A DNA stretch of 47,115 bases from Anaerolineaceae bacterium UBA2260 (GTDB taxonomy: Bacteria; Chloroflexota; Anaerolineae; Anaerolineales; Anaerolineaceae): positions 16,326 to 63,440 of the forward strand of contig DDXM01000054.1 of the NCBI GenBank assembly GCA_002347485.1, given 5' to 3'. The position numbers were made by a program, and so were the translations under genes. The notes under the pieces were generated by a model. The model ran no database searches. It saw nothing but the letters and a program-made list of their open reading frames with translations, and was not told where the DNA came from. This document shows, in pieces, positions 23,840 to 32,028 of this stretch; position 1 is the stretch's first letter, and each line of letters begins with the position of its first letter.

Positions 23840-25326
23840 AGCGCAAACAGAAAAAGTCCCGCATTGCCAACCCCCAACCCGTTGTTCCATCCATCCAGGC
23901 AGAGACGTTTCGCGAGTTGCTTTCGCTGGCTGAGTACGAACTGCTGCTGGCCGAGATTGAACGCCCCCTGCCGGCAGCCATTCGCATCAACCCGTTGAAA
24001 ACCAGCCCCGTTTTTCCGCGTTCCCTGGAAAGCAAATACAGCTGGCAGCTCGAGGATATCCCGTTCTGCCCGACCGGCTACCGCGTGCTCAACGCTCCCA
24101 CCGCCGCGATCAGCGCTGCGCTCGAGCACCACCTGGGTATGTACTACATCCAGGAGGTCGCCTCGATGTTGCCGGTGGAACTCTTCAGCCCTTTTCTCGC
24201 TGGTGAGCTTATACTGGATATGGCCGCTTCGCCGGGCGGTAAGACCACGCACCTGGTCAGCCGCGGTACAGATCAAAGCCTGGTCCTCGCCAATGATTCC
24301 AGCCAGGGGCGTATCCAAGCGCTGCGCTCCGTCCTGCAGAACTGGGGAGCGGTGGATTACGCGGTCACGCGCTTCCCCGCCGAACGCTTCGGTGAGTGGT
24401 TCCCTGAAACCTTTGACAAGGTTCTGCTCGACGCGCCGTGCAGCATGCAGGGATTGCGCACCGCCGAATCCCACCCCAGCCGCCCGGTTACCGCCAAGGA
24501 AAGCCTGCAGCTTTCCCGCCGCCAGCGCGCCATGCTCGTCAGCGCCATCCACGCCCTGCGCGTGGGAGGTGAGGTGGTGTACTCCACCTGCACCCTCTTG
24601 CCCGAAGAGGATGAACTGGTCGTCGACGCTATTTTGCGCGAATTCGCCGGCAGCATCGAGATCACCGATGCCCAGCGCCTTCTTCCCTTCCCGGCGCCCG
24701 GCTTGACAAAAGTCCGGGAACAGGTGTTATCCACTGAACTTGAGAAGAGCCTTCGCCTTTGGCCGCACCGGTTCCAGAGCGCGGGCTTTTACGCCTGCCA
24801 CCTGCGCAAACTGGACGCCACACACAACGCCACCTCCGAGCCGCCGTTCAGAGCGCTTGAATCGGTCCAATATCACGTCTTCACTGCGCGAGAAGAGAGT
24901 GATTTCTGCAAGGTTTTCACCGATTTATACAGTTTTGATCTCGCTGCGGATCTTCGATCAAATCGCAGAACGCTCGTTCGCCATTTCGAACAGGTCTTCG
25001 TCTTCCCGCTCCAGCTTCTCGAGCGCTTCTCCACACTGCCCGTGCAGGCTGCCGGTATGCTGCTGGGCGAGGACACGCCGGAAGGCTTCCTGCCCGCCCA
25101 CGCCTGGGTCAACCGTTACGGTGCGCAATGCGCGCGTGGATATTACCGTTTGGATGAACATCAAAGCGCACAATGGATAAAGGGCAACAGCCTGGAGAAT
25201 ATTGACGCGGGTGATCTACCTGGCCAAAAATACATCATTGTGCTCGACCACGAAGGTCACGCCCTGGGCAGAGCCGCCCGCGCAGGCAGCGGGTTAAAGA
25301 ACCTGCTGCGCCATCGGCTGGGTTAA
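23836..25326 (+). CDS. rsmF: RsmF-type rRNA (cytosine-C5)-methyltransferase
   Basis: A 496-residue NOL1/NOP2/Sun-family enzyme. The N-terminal RNA-binding part has AAIRINPLKT (47-56); the catalytic domain has YYIQEVASMLP (103-113), SAM motif DMAASPGGKTTH (128-139), the motif IV DAPCSMQG with C202 and the motif VI STCTLLPEE with nucleophile C252. The long C-terminal region ends in a PUA-like domain (about 405-495) with AAGMLLGEDTPEGFLPAHAW, as in RsmF and its Gram-positive relatives rather than RsmB. E. coli RsmF makes m5C1407, two bases from G1405, the target of the two upstream enzymes. The start overlaps the preceding stop in an ATGA. It ends 1 base before the convergent rsmE stop. Confidence 0.85.
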   Translation: MKRKQKKSRIANPQPVVPSIQAETFRELLSLAEYELLLAEIERPLPAAIRINPLKTSPVFPRSLESKYSWQLEDIPFCPTGYRVLNAPTAAISAALEHHLGMYYIQEVASMLPVELFSPFLAGELILDMAASPGGKTTHLVSRGTDQSLVLANDSSQGRIQALRSVLQNWGAVDYAVTRFPAERFGEWFPETFDKVLLDAPCSMQGLRTAESHPSRPVTAKESLQLSRRQRAMLVSAIHALRVGGEVVYSTCTLLPEEDELVVDAILREFAGSIEITDAQRLLPFPAPGLTKVREQVLSTELEKSLRLWPHRFQSAGFYACHLRKLDATHNATSEPPFRALESVQYHVFTAREESDFCKVFTDLYSFDLAADLRSNRRTLVRHFEQVFVFPLQLLERFSTLPVQAAGMLLGEDTPEGFLPAHAWVNRYGAQCARGYYRLDEHQSAQWIKGNSLENIDAGDLPGQKYIIVLDHEGHALGRAARAGSGLKNLLRHRLG

Positions 25327-25327
25327 C

Positions 25328-26053
25328 CTACTCCAACTCGTGCAGAATGAGCGCCGCGCTGACCACGGCTGCGGTTTCCATGCGCAGGATGCGCCTGCCC
25401 AGCGTGACAGGCTGGAACCCCGAGCGCATCGCCTGCTGCACTTCGTCTTCCGCGAATCCCCCTTCAGGTCCGATCAGCACCGCTACCTTTTTTTGTATTG
25501 GGTCTTTGAGTACGCTCTTCAAACCAGTCTGTTTTTCCCCTTCCCAGGGGATCAGCCGCAGCGGGTACTCCCGTCCAAAATCCTCTACCGCATTTTTAAG
25601 CCGAACGGTGGGATACAACACCGGGATCCTTCCCCGCCCGCTCTGCTCCGCCGCCTCGCGCAGAATATCGTTCCAGCGTTCATATTTGTTACGCGCATCC
25701 GCTTCATCCTGCACTAGCGAGCGCTGGCTGATGACAGGAAGAAACTCGGCTGCCCCCACCTCGGTGCATTTTTGCAGCATCCCCTCAAATTTCTCCCGCT
25801 GCGTCAGGCACAGCATCATCAACAGCCGCGCACCCGGCTCTTCCGCCTTTCGCCTTTCCATGATCGCCGCGTCGCACATATCGCTATCGACCGTTTCCAG
25901 ACGTACCAGGTATTCACCACCCAGGTTATCCAACAGCACGCATTGCGCGCCAGCCTTCAAGCGCAGCACCCGCGAAATCTGGCGGGCGGTTTTGCCTCTG
26001 ATGTGAACTTGATCGGTATGGAAATCTTCTGACGGTATAAAGAATCGGTGCAT
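25328..26053 (-). CDS. rsmE: 16S rRNA (uracil1498-N3)-methyltransferase
   Basis: A 241-residue SPOUT-class methyltransferase. The N-terminal PUA-like domain begins MHRFFIP and has QISRVLRLKAG; the trefoil-knot domain has QREKFEGMLQKCTEVGA, an RWNDILREAAEQSGRGRIP stretch, the SAM loop IGPEGGFAEDE and the terminal LGRRILRMETAAVVSAAL, all in normal RsmE order and length. RsmE methylates N3 of U1498, which stacks near helix 44 at the decoding site. A GAGGAAAA site precedes the ATG. It is convergent with the Rmt-RsmF operon and divergent from yhhQ, with a 62-base shared promoter region. Confidence 0.93.
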   Translation of the reverse strand: MHRFFIPSEDFHTDQVHIRGKTARQISRVLRLKAGAQCVLLDNLGGEYLVRLETVDSDMCDAAIMERRKAEEPGARLLMMLCLTQREKFEGMLQKCTEVGAAEFLPVISQRSLVQDEADARNKYERWNDILREAAEQSGRGRIPVLYPTVRLKNAVEDFGREYPLRLIPWEGEKQTGLKSVLKDPIQKKVAVLIGPEGGFAEDEVQQAMRSGFQPVTLGRRILRMETAAVVSAALILHELE

Positions 26054-26115
26054 TTTTCCTCGTTCGTCGGTTATACTTTGCGTGCTTCAATATATTTAGT
26101 ATATCCGAGTATCCA

Positions 26116-26835
26116 ATGAACACAGAATCCAACCGTAATTATCGTTATCTTGACCTTGTCATGGCGCTTTTCATTACGGTGTTGATCGTCAGCAATATCG
26201 CCTCCTCGGCAAAGATCGTAGACTGGGGTATCGCCATCGGTAACTTCCCGCTCGCCTTCGACGCGGGCACAATCCTTTTTCCCATCAGCTACATTTTCGG
26301 TGATGTGTTGACCGAGGTGTACGGCTTTCGCCGCTCGCGCCGCGTCATCTGGATGGGTTTCGGCTGCCTCGCGCTAACGGCACTTGTCCTCTGGCTGGTC
26401 CGCCTGATGCCGGGTGAAGCCACCTGGCAGCAGCAGACCGGTCAGGCGGCTTATGACGCGATCCTGGGCGGTCTTACCTCCGGTGGAATTGTCATCGCCA
26501 GCCTCGTCGCTTACCTGGCGGGTGAGTTCATGAACTCGGTTGTGCTGGCTAAGTTAAAGGTGGCGACCCGCGGTAAATGGCTGTGGTTGCGCACTATCAC
26601 CAGCACCCTGGTCGGCGAGGGTGTCGATTCTTTCATCTTCATCGCCATCGCTTGCCTTACTGGCGTGTTCCCCTGGAGTCTTTTCTGGGTGCTTTCTGTG
26701 ACCAATTACATCTTCAAGACCGTGATCGAGGTCGTTATGACCCCGCTGACCTACCAGGTGGTCAACAGGTTAAAGAAAGCCGAACAGGAAGATTATTTCG
26801 ACACACACACGAAATTCAAGATCGTCGGGGAGTGA
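26116..26835 (+). CDS. yhhQ: Queuosine-precursor transporter (YhhQ/DUF165 family)
   Basis: A 239-residue membrane protein with six or so predicted helices. The family pattern is present: the first helix ending ALFITVLIVSNIAS, FDAGTILFPISYIFGDVLTEVYGFRRSRR (the signature block, about residues 48-76), a helix GGIVIASLVAYLAGEFMNS, and LRTITSTLVGEGVDSFIFIAIA. YhhQ proteins import preQ0, preQ1 or, in some clades, queuine, and are often linked to tgt. Here a divergent TGT lies 4 kb upstream and no queC-F synthesis genes are in the window, in line with base salvage. It is followed, convergently, by rsmI 7 bases away. I saw no preQ1 riboswitch in the 62-base upstream region. Confidence 0.88.
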   Translation: MNTESNRNYRYLDLVMALFITVLIVSNIASSAKIVDWGIAIGNFPLAFDAGTILFPISYIFGDVLTEVYGFRRSRRVIWMGFGCLALTALVLWLVRLMPGEATWQQQTGQAAYDAILGGLTSGGIVIASLVAYLAGEFMNSVVLAKLKVATRGKWLWLRTITSTLVGEGVDSFIFIAIACLTGVFPWSLFWVLSVTNYIFKTVIEVVMTPLTYQVVNRLKKAEQEDYFDTHTKFKIVGE

Positions 26836-26842
26836 CCCAGAG

Positions 26843-27511
26843 TCATCCACCTGCCCCTGCGATTACAACCGAATATTCACCACGCAACGGTTCCTTTTTA
26901 ATTTCGCTGATTACCGCGCTGATCGTTCCGCGGTAAACCGTCTCAAATTTTTTAGTCAGGTCGTTCGCCACAGCGCATTTACGGTCGCCAAATACCTCGA
27001 TGGCATCCTCCAGGAATGCGATGAGCCTGTACGGACTTTCATAGAAAATAAGTGTGTGAGGTGAGTCCCGGTCGATCTCCAGCCAGCGTTTACGCGCAGC
27101 GCTTTTTCGCGGCGGGAACCCGCGGAAGGTGAAACTGTGCACCGGCAGCCCGGAGAGCACCAGCGCCATGATCAGCGCGGTGGGGCCTGGGATTGCCGAG
27201 ATGGGGATACCCTTCTCGAGCGCGCTGCGCACCAGCGTGAAACCGGGATCAGAGATCGCCGGTGTGCCCGCGTCAGTCACCAGCACCACGTTCTTCCCCA
27301 GGTCCAGGAATTCCATCACCCGCGGCAGCGCTCGATCCTCGTTATCCTCCCGGAACGAGAGTTGCGGTTTCTTGATCTCAAAATGGTTCAGTAAAAATCC
27401 CGTTTTCCGGGTATCCTCGCTCACCACCACGTCTGCCGCTTCCAGAGCGGCGAGCGCACGCTGCGAGATATCTCCCAGGTTTCCGATCGGAGTAGCCACC
27501 ATGGTCAACAT
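26843..27511 (-). CDS. rsmI: 16S rRNA (cytidine1402-2'-O)-methyltransferase
   Basis: A 222-residue tetrapyrrole-methylase-fold enzyme. It has MVATPIGNLGDIS at the start, VVSEDTRKTGFLL, NVVLVTDAGTPAISDPG (SAM-side signature, about 75-90), IPGPTALIMAL, FRGFPPRK and LIFYESPYRL, then RGEYSVVIAG at the end, all standard RsmI blocks. It lacks the extra C-terminal domain found in some homologues. RsmI makes the 2'-O-methyl of C1402 in helix 44 (with RsmH making N4). ATG 27511 or the internal ATG three codons later may start translation; neither has a strong ribosome site. Confidence 0.93.
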   Translation of the reverse strand: MLTMVATPIGNLGDISQRALAALEAADVVVSEDTRKTGFLLNHFEIKKPQLSFREDNEDRALPRVMEFLDLGKNVVLVTDAGTPAISDPGFTLVRSALEKGIPISAIPGPTALIMALVLSGLPVHSFTFRGFPPRKSAARKRWLEIDRDSPHTLIFYESPYRLIAFLEDAIEVFGDRKCAVANDLTKKFETVYRGTISAVISEIKKEPLRGEYSVVIAGAGG

Positions 27512-27709
27512 ATCAAAGTCCCTATTTAATCAGTATACAATAACTCACTTTTCCATTTTACAGCCTGTTTACAATTTGAAAGCATTCTCTTTTCTTTTGT
27601 TATAATTAGTTACTTCTATATATTTTATTTATAACCAATTGCGAACCACTATTTAACTCATTGATTTTAGAAAAGTATTGCCATTTGTATAAACCAGGAT
27701 GGAGTTCGG

Positions 27710-28498
27710 ATGCAGGAATTCGATAAATCTCTCTCATTTTCAGCGCCTGTCAAATTAAGGACCGGTATTGACCTCGACGCCCAACATCAGTTGAGCCAAA
27801 AGCGCATCCTTGTCGTCGATGACAACTCTTCCAGGGTCAACCAGTTAAAAAGTTTCTTCATGGAACATGGCTACAATGTGTCCGGGGCGACCAGCGAATC
27901 TGAAGCGTTGAAAAGATTAATTGAAATTCATCCATCGCTCGTAATCCTCGATCTTCTGGGGTCAGCATCCAATGTGGGCCAGCTTCTAGGCGACATTCGC
28001 GCCGAAATGAACGTCCCGGTCATCATCCTCTCCGAAGTAGATGATAAGAACACGATCGTGCGCATGCTGCAGGAGGGCGTGGATGACTATATCACCCAGC
28101 CTGTTGACGAGGCGGTTCTGCTGGCACGTGTACAGGCGGTCCTGCGCCGCGCGGATCGACATTTGCCTGATCACGTTTTCACTTTCCCTGATCTCAATCT
28201 GAGCATCGACCTGGATACCTACGAGGTCAAGTTTCAGAACCACCGCGTCCATCTCACCGGCAAGATGTTCGATGTGCTGGCGCTGCTCGCGCGGAATGCG
28301 CCCAGGGTAGTGAATTACCAGGAGTTGACGATGAAGGTATGGGGAGAAAATACTCCGGCAGTGCGCAACCGTTTAAAATACCTGGTCTATTTATTGCGTA
28401 AACAATTCCTCGAGATCAATCCTGAAATCGAAGTATTCGAGAATATCGACCGTCTGGGGTACCGCTTATGCTCGAATGGAATTGACCAGGCGTCATAA
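27710..28498 (+). CDS. OmpR-like response regulator with altered switch lysine
   Basis: A 262-residue protein with a receiver domain (about 31-143) and a winged-helix output domain (about 160-255). The acidic pocket is D37/D38 (VVDDNS) and the phosphorylation site is D81 (LVILDLLGS). S108 takes the Thr/Ser position. The conserved lysine of the KP pair is replaced by glutamine (Q130 in DYITQPVDE), which usually weakens normal phospho-signalling. The output part has HLTGKMFDVLALLARNAP and VRNRLKYLVYLLRKQF. A TATAAT lies at 27601-27606, giving a leader of about 100 bases, and GGAG precedes the ATG. It is a paralogue of the next gene. No histidine kinase is in the window. Confidence 0.83.
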   Translation: MQEFDKSLSFSAPVKLRTGIDLDAQHQLSQKRILVVDDNSSRVNQLKSFFMEHGYNVSGATSESEALKRLIEIHPSLVILDLLGSASNVGQLLGDIRAEMNVPVIILSEVDDKNTIVRMLQEGVDDYITQPVDEAVLLARVQAVLRRADRHLPDHVFTFPDLNLSIDLDTYEVKFQNHRVHLTGKMFDVLALLARNAPRVVNYQELTMKVWGENTPAVRNRLKYLVYLLRKQFLEINPEIEVFENIDRLGYRLCSNGIDQAS

Positions 28499-28601
28499 AC
28501 CATATCTTTATGTATAATAAATAAAATATTCAATACTGTCGCCGGGGGATGTAGATCGCTGTGCCCGGATTATTCGTACAACTTCAAGCATGGAGGGGAG
28601 C

Positions 28602-29339
28602 GTGGAAGAGACTTCTGTAACCGGATTGGACCTGGATAAATTCCGCACCAACGAGAGACCCAGGGTCATGATCATCGATGACGAGCCAGACACTGTGACC
28701 TTGTTGAAATTGATCTTCCAGCGAGAGGGATTCGATGTGTCTGGCGCGTTAAGTGGCAGCGAAGCGCTGGAAAAATTGCAGGCGGTGCAGCCTTCGCTGA
28801 TCCTCCTTGACCTGATGATGCCGGAAATGGACGGGTGGGAGACCTATGACCGGTTGCGCCAATTTGTCGACACCCCGGTTATTGTCATCTCCGCGCTTGG
28901 GCAATCCGAGCACATCGTCAGGGCATTGAATATGGGGGTGGATGATTACGTAACCAAACCATTCAACCAGGCTGAAGTGATTGCCCGCTCACATGCGCTC
29001 TTACGTCGCAGCGGATTCAAGCGCGAGATCAAACGCATGGTTTTTCCCCACATCGAGATGGTGCTCGACCTGGATACCCAGGAGGTTTTTTACCGCGGCA
29101 ATCGCATCCAATTGACCGGCAAGATGTTCGAAGTCATGTTGATCCTCGCCAAAGACGCTCCAAAAGTAGTCTCTTACGACGACATTACCACCCAGATTTG
29201 GTCAGAAACCGGCGACGGGGTACGCAACCGCCTCAAATACCTCATCTACCTGCTGCGCCAGGAATTCAACGGCGTCGACGGTGGTAAGGGCATTATCAAG
29301 AACGTGGACCGGTTAGGCTACAAACTCCTGTCCGAATGA
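28602..29339 (+). CDS. OmpR-like response regulator, canonical paralogue
   Basis: A 245-residue protein; GTG 28602 is preferred over ATG 28590 because the run GGAGGGGAG lies just before it. The receiver domain is complete: acidic residues in MIIDDEPD, phospho-acceptor aspartate in LILLDLMMPEMDGWE, serine in VIVISALG and lysine in DYVTKPFNQ. The winged-helix output domain has IQLTGKMFEVMLILAKDAP and GVRNRLKYLIYLLRQEF, closely matching the preceding paralogue, so both may bind the same sites. It differs from that gene in keeping the full phosphorylation machinery. It is an orphan, with no kinase gene nearby, and a terminator follows the stop. Confidence 0.88.
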   Translation: MEETSVTGLDLDKFRTNERPRVMIIDDEPDTVTLLKLIFQREGFDVSGALSGSEALEKLQAVQPSLILLDLMMPEMDGWETYDRLRQFVDTPVIVISALGQSEHIVRALNMGVDDYVTKPFNQAEVIARSHALLRRSGFKREIKRMVFPHIEMVLDLDTQEVFYRGNRIQLTGKMFEVMLILAKDAPKVVSYDDITTQIWSETGDGVRNRLKYLIYLLRQEFNGVDGGKGIIKNVDRLGYKLLSE

Positions 29340-29356
29340 TCGCCTCAAACCAGCCC

Positions 29357-29385
29357 AAACCGGGGAGTGAACCTCCCTGGTTTTG
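29357..29385 (+). terminator. Terminator after the response regulator pair
   Basis: AAACC and GGGAG (29357-29361, 29363-29367) pair with CTCCC and GGTTT (29373-29377, 29379-29383), with a G-T pair or mismatch in between and loop TGAAC. The T run is part of the stem. It lies 17 bases after the stop. Confidence 0.65.
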
Positions 29386-29423
29386 AGTTCCTGATGCGGG
29401 TATAATTGCTGCGAGGAGGCCTT

Positions 29424-30359
29424 ATGCCTGCTGAACCTACACGTGATCGCGTCAATCCTGAAACGCTCGATACTCGACCCAAACGCCGCCCGGATTGGAT
29501 TAAAGTCAGCGCGCCGCAGGGCGAGAATTTCGAGCAGCTCCAGCAGCTCATGCGCAATACCTCGCTGCATACGGTCTGCCAGGAAGCCGGCTGCCCGAAC
29601 ATGGGCGAGTGCTGGGGCAGCGGCACCGCCACCTTCCTGATCCTCGGCGACATTTGCACCCGTTCCTGCCGCTTCTGCGATGTCAAGCACGGGCGGCCCG
29701 AGCCGATCGATTGGGACGAACCGGAACGCGTCGCCAGGGCGGTTCAGACGATGGGGTTGCAGCACGCGGTCATCACCTCGGTCAATCGCGACGAGCGCGA
29801 GGACGGCGGCGCACCCATTTTTGCCGCTGTCATCCGGCGCATCCGCGAGTTCCAACCCGGTTGCTCGGTGGAAGTCCTCATTCCTGATTTCAAGGGAAGT
29901 ATCGACGCATTAAAGATCGTCATGGACGCCCGTCCCGAAATCCTTAACCATAATGTGGAAACCGTTCCCTCCCTGTTCCGCAAGGTTCAACCCCAGGACC
30001 ATTACGAATGGTCTGAAGCCGTTTTACGCAACGCGAAAAAGCTCGACCCCGAAGTGCTGACCAAGTCCGGCATCATGCTGGGATTAGGCGAAACGATCGA
30101 AGAGGTCAAAGCTGTGATGCGCGACCTGCGCGCCTGGGAGGTGGATATTCTAACCATTGGGCAATACCTGCAGCCCAGCCGGCGCCACCTGCCCATTGAG
30201 CGTTATTACACACTCGAAGAGTTCGCTGCGTTGAAGGCTTACGGTCTTGAGATAGGCTTTAAATGGGTCGAGAGCGCTCCCCTTGTGCGCTCCTCTTATC
30301 ACGCGGTGGAGCAGGTGCGCGCGCTTAGCATCATCCATCGTTCGTTAAATCCAAATTGA
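29424..30359 (+). CDS. lipA: Lipoyl synthase
   Basis: A 311-residue radical-SAM enzyme. ATG 29424 is chosen because GAGGAGG lies 5 bases before it; a TATAAT at 29401-29406 supports a short leader. The auxiliary [4Fe-4S] cluster motif is C52-x4-C57-x5-C63 (VCQEAGCPNMGECW) and the radical-SAM cluster is C78-x3-C82-x2-C85 (CTRSCRFCDV). The rest follows LipA order: GLQHAVITSVNRDE, IPDFKG, NHNVETVP, SGIMLGLGE and FKWVESAPLVRSSYHA at the end. It inserts two sulfurs into octanoyl groups on lipoyl-domain proteins. No lipB or lipL is adjacent. Confidence 0.95.
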   Translation: MPAEPTRDRVNPETLDTRPKRRPDWIKVSAPQGENFEQLQQLMRNTSLHTVCQEAGCPNMGECWGSGTATFLILGDICTRSCRFCDVKHGRPEPIDWDEPERVARAVQTMGLQHAVITSVNRDEREDGGAPIFAAVIRRIREFQPGCSVEVLIPDFKGSIDALKIVMDARPEILNHNVETVPSLFRKVQPQDHYEWSEAVLRNAKKLDPEVLTKSGIMLGLGETIEEVKAVMRDLRAWEVDILTIGQYLQPSRRHLPIERYYTLEEFAALKAYGLEIGFKWVESAPLVRSSYHAVEQVRALSIIHRSLNPN

Positions 30360-30377
30360 CCTTCTGACTCTAATAAT

Positions 30378-31148
30378 CTAAAACTTCAGCACCGCTTTCA
30401 CCGCCAGGTCAAAAAGCTTGCGGCGTGAGTCGCTGCGCCCATGCCAACTGCGCGGGTCCCAGCCATCCGGGTGTACCAGGTCACCGCCATAGACGATCTG
30501 CCCCAGCTTGATCTCACGGAATTGCGCCACCGCGAAGAATGTCGCGGCTTCCATCTCCACCACATCACAGCCTTCCGCCAACCGCGCCGTACGCTTGTCC
30601 GGCGTCTCGCGGTAGAAGGCGTCTGTTGTCCAGCTCTTGCCCAGGCGGTATTCCACACCCTCCTCGCGGCAGGTCTGCTCCAGCACCTCCACACCGCGCG
30701 GGTGGGCTTTCACCTCGCGCGAAGGCGGCAGGTAATGGTAAGAAGCGCCCTCATCCCGCACCGCCGCGGTCAGCACCACCGGGTAGCCTGGGTCGATCTT
30801 GCGGTCCAACACGCCGCAGCCGCCGCACACGATGAACTTCGTCACGCCCACCGCGAGCAGCTCCTCCAGGAAGGCCGCCGCCAGTGGTCCACCGATGCCA
30901 GGGTGGAAGACCGTCACCGGCTCTTTCTCACCGTCATATCGGTAAACCGGGTGCCTGCCCATTTCTGAGCGCAGATCGCCGAGGTGCGCAAGTTTTTCTT
31001 CACCTTTCAACAGGTCAATCACGTCCTGGAAGAAGCACAGCACACCTCGCGCGGGGACGTTCGTACCCACGCCGATCTTGAACGGGTCAGGCATGGTGAT
31101 GGAGGTGCGGTCTTCATCGAACTCGAGGATGGGGTATTTCGCTGTCAT
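30378..31148 (-). CDS. Nucleoside phosphorylase (uridine phosphorylase-like)
   Basis: A 256-residue protein; ATG at the complement of 31146-31148 gives a sensible start (MTAKYPILEFD), although an ORF extends upstream through the DNA methyltransferase stop. It has the NP-I fold: KEPVTVFHPGIGGPLAAAFLEEL (phosphate and base-binding loop), TKFIVCGGCGVL, EGCDVVEMEAATFFAVAQ (the EMEAA motif that holds the ribose) and IVYGGDLVHPDGWD. Family members split nucleosides with phosphate. It lacks a marked purine-specific motif, so uridine or a related nucleoside is likely but not certain. It is the third gene of a minus-strand group with yjbQ and a DNA methyltransferase, 16 bases after the latter. Confidence 0.85.
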   Translation of the reverse strand: MTAKYPILEFDEDRTSITMPDPFKIGVGTNVPARGVLCFFQDVIDLLKGEEKLAHLGDLRSEMGRHPVYRYDGEKEPVTVFHPGIGGPLAAAFLEELLAVGVTKFIVCGGCGVLDRKIDPGYPVVLTAAVRDEGASYHYLPPSREVKAHPRGVEVLEQTCREEGVEYRLGKSWTTDAFYRETPDKRTARLAEGCDVVEMEAATFFAVAQFREIKLGQIVYGGDLVHPDGWDPRSWHGRSDSRRKLFDLAVKAVLKF

Positions 31149-31164
31149 GATCGTTGATCTACGT

Positions 31165-32016
31165 TTACGTGGATTTTCGCGGGTCGTAATTGACCCAGTC
31201 GATTGCATTGATATTTTCAAATCTCTTTGCCATCACCGCCAGCGCCTGCGGGTTGTCATCCACCAGGATGAAGTCGCGCCCCAGTTCCAGGCAGGCCGCG
31301 CCAGTTGTGCCGCTACCGGCGAAGAAATCCAGCACGGTATCGCCAGCGTTCGATGATGCCGCAATGATGCGCCGCAGGATACCCAGCGGTTTTTGCGTGG
31401 GGTAGCCCGTCTTCTCCCGCCCGTTGGTCGGCACGATGGTGTGCCACCAGGTGTCGGTTGGCAGCTTGCCGCGGCTGGCTTTCTCAGGTCCCACCAGCCC
31501 AGGCGCCATGTACGGGATGCGCTCGATCGCGTCGTAGTTAAAAGTGTAATTTCCCGGGTCTTTGGCGTACCACAGGATGTTGTCATGCTTGGTTGGCCAC
31601 TTGCTTTTGGTGCGCGCGCCGTAATCGTAAGCCCAGATAATCTCGTTGATAAAACTTGCGCGCCCAAAGATCTGGTCCAGCAGCACCTTGCAGTAATGCA
31701 CTTCGCGGTAGTCGATGTGAAAATACAGGCTGCCGTTGGGTTTCAGTACACGGTAGGCTTGCACCAGGCGCGGCTCGAGGAAGGCCAGGAAATCATCAAA
31801 AATATCCCGGTAAGCCATCTCACCCAGTTTTACTGTCGTGTAGCGCCTGCCCTGGAAACCCACGCGGTCGCCTTCTTCGGTGCGCAGCGTGCGCAGACTC
31901 TTGCGCGTCTGCGCCTTGCCCGTGTTGAATGGGGGGTCAATGTAGATCAAGTCCACCGAAGCGTCGGGCAATCCGCGCAGCACAGCCTGGTTATCGCCAA
32001 AGTAGATTTTGTTCAT
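31165..32016 (-). CDS. Orphan beta-class DNA N4/N6 methyltransferase
   Basis: A 283-residue enzyme. The catalytic motif IV DPPF is at 27-30 (DLIYIDPPFNTG), and the SAM-binding motif I DFFAGSGTT comes late, at 230-238 (TVLDFFAGSGTTGAACLELG); motif IV before I defines the beta class (CcrM, MunI and similar). The central part with YGARTKSKWPTKHDNILWY holds the likely target-recognition region. The substrate is adenine N6 or cytosine N4, since DPPF is shared by both. No restriction endonuclease gene flanks it, so it is an orphan, perhaps regulatory, methyltransferase. It lies 12 bases after yjbQ and 16 before the nucleoside phosphorylase. Confidence 0.87.
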   Translation of the reverse strand: MNKIYFGDNQAVLRGLPDASVDLIYIDPPFNTGKAQTRKSLRTLRTEEGDRVGFQGRRYTTVKLGEMAYRDIFDDFLAFLEPRLVQAYRVLKPNGSLYFHIDYREVHYCKVLLDQIFGRASFINEIIWAYDYGARTKSKWPTKHDNILWYAKDPGNYTFNYDAIERIPYMAPGLVGPEKASRGKLPTDTWWHTIVPTNGREKTGYPTQKPLGILRRIIAASSNAGDTVLDFFAGSGTTGAACLELGRDFILVDDNPQALAVMAKRFENINAIDWVNYDPRKST

Positions 32017-32028
32017 GTCTCTTCCGGG

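Noticed and set aside
26054..26115. preQ1 riboswitch upstream of the YhhQ transporter
   Set aside because: The 62-base intergenic region lacks the preQ1-I hairpin and A-rich tail, and no other deazapurine aptamer is visible.
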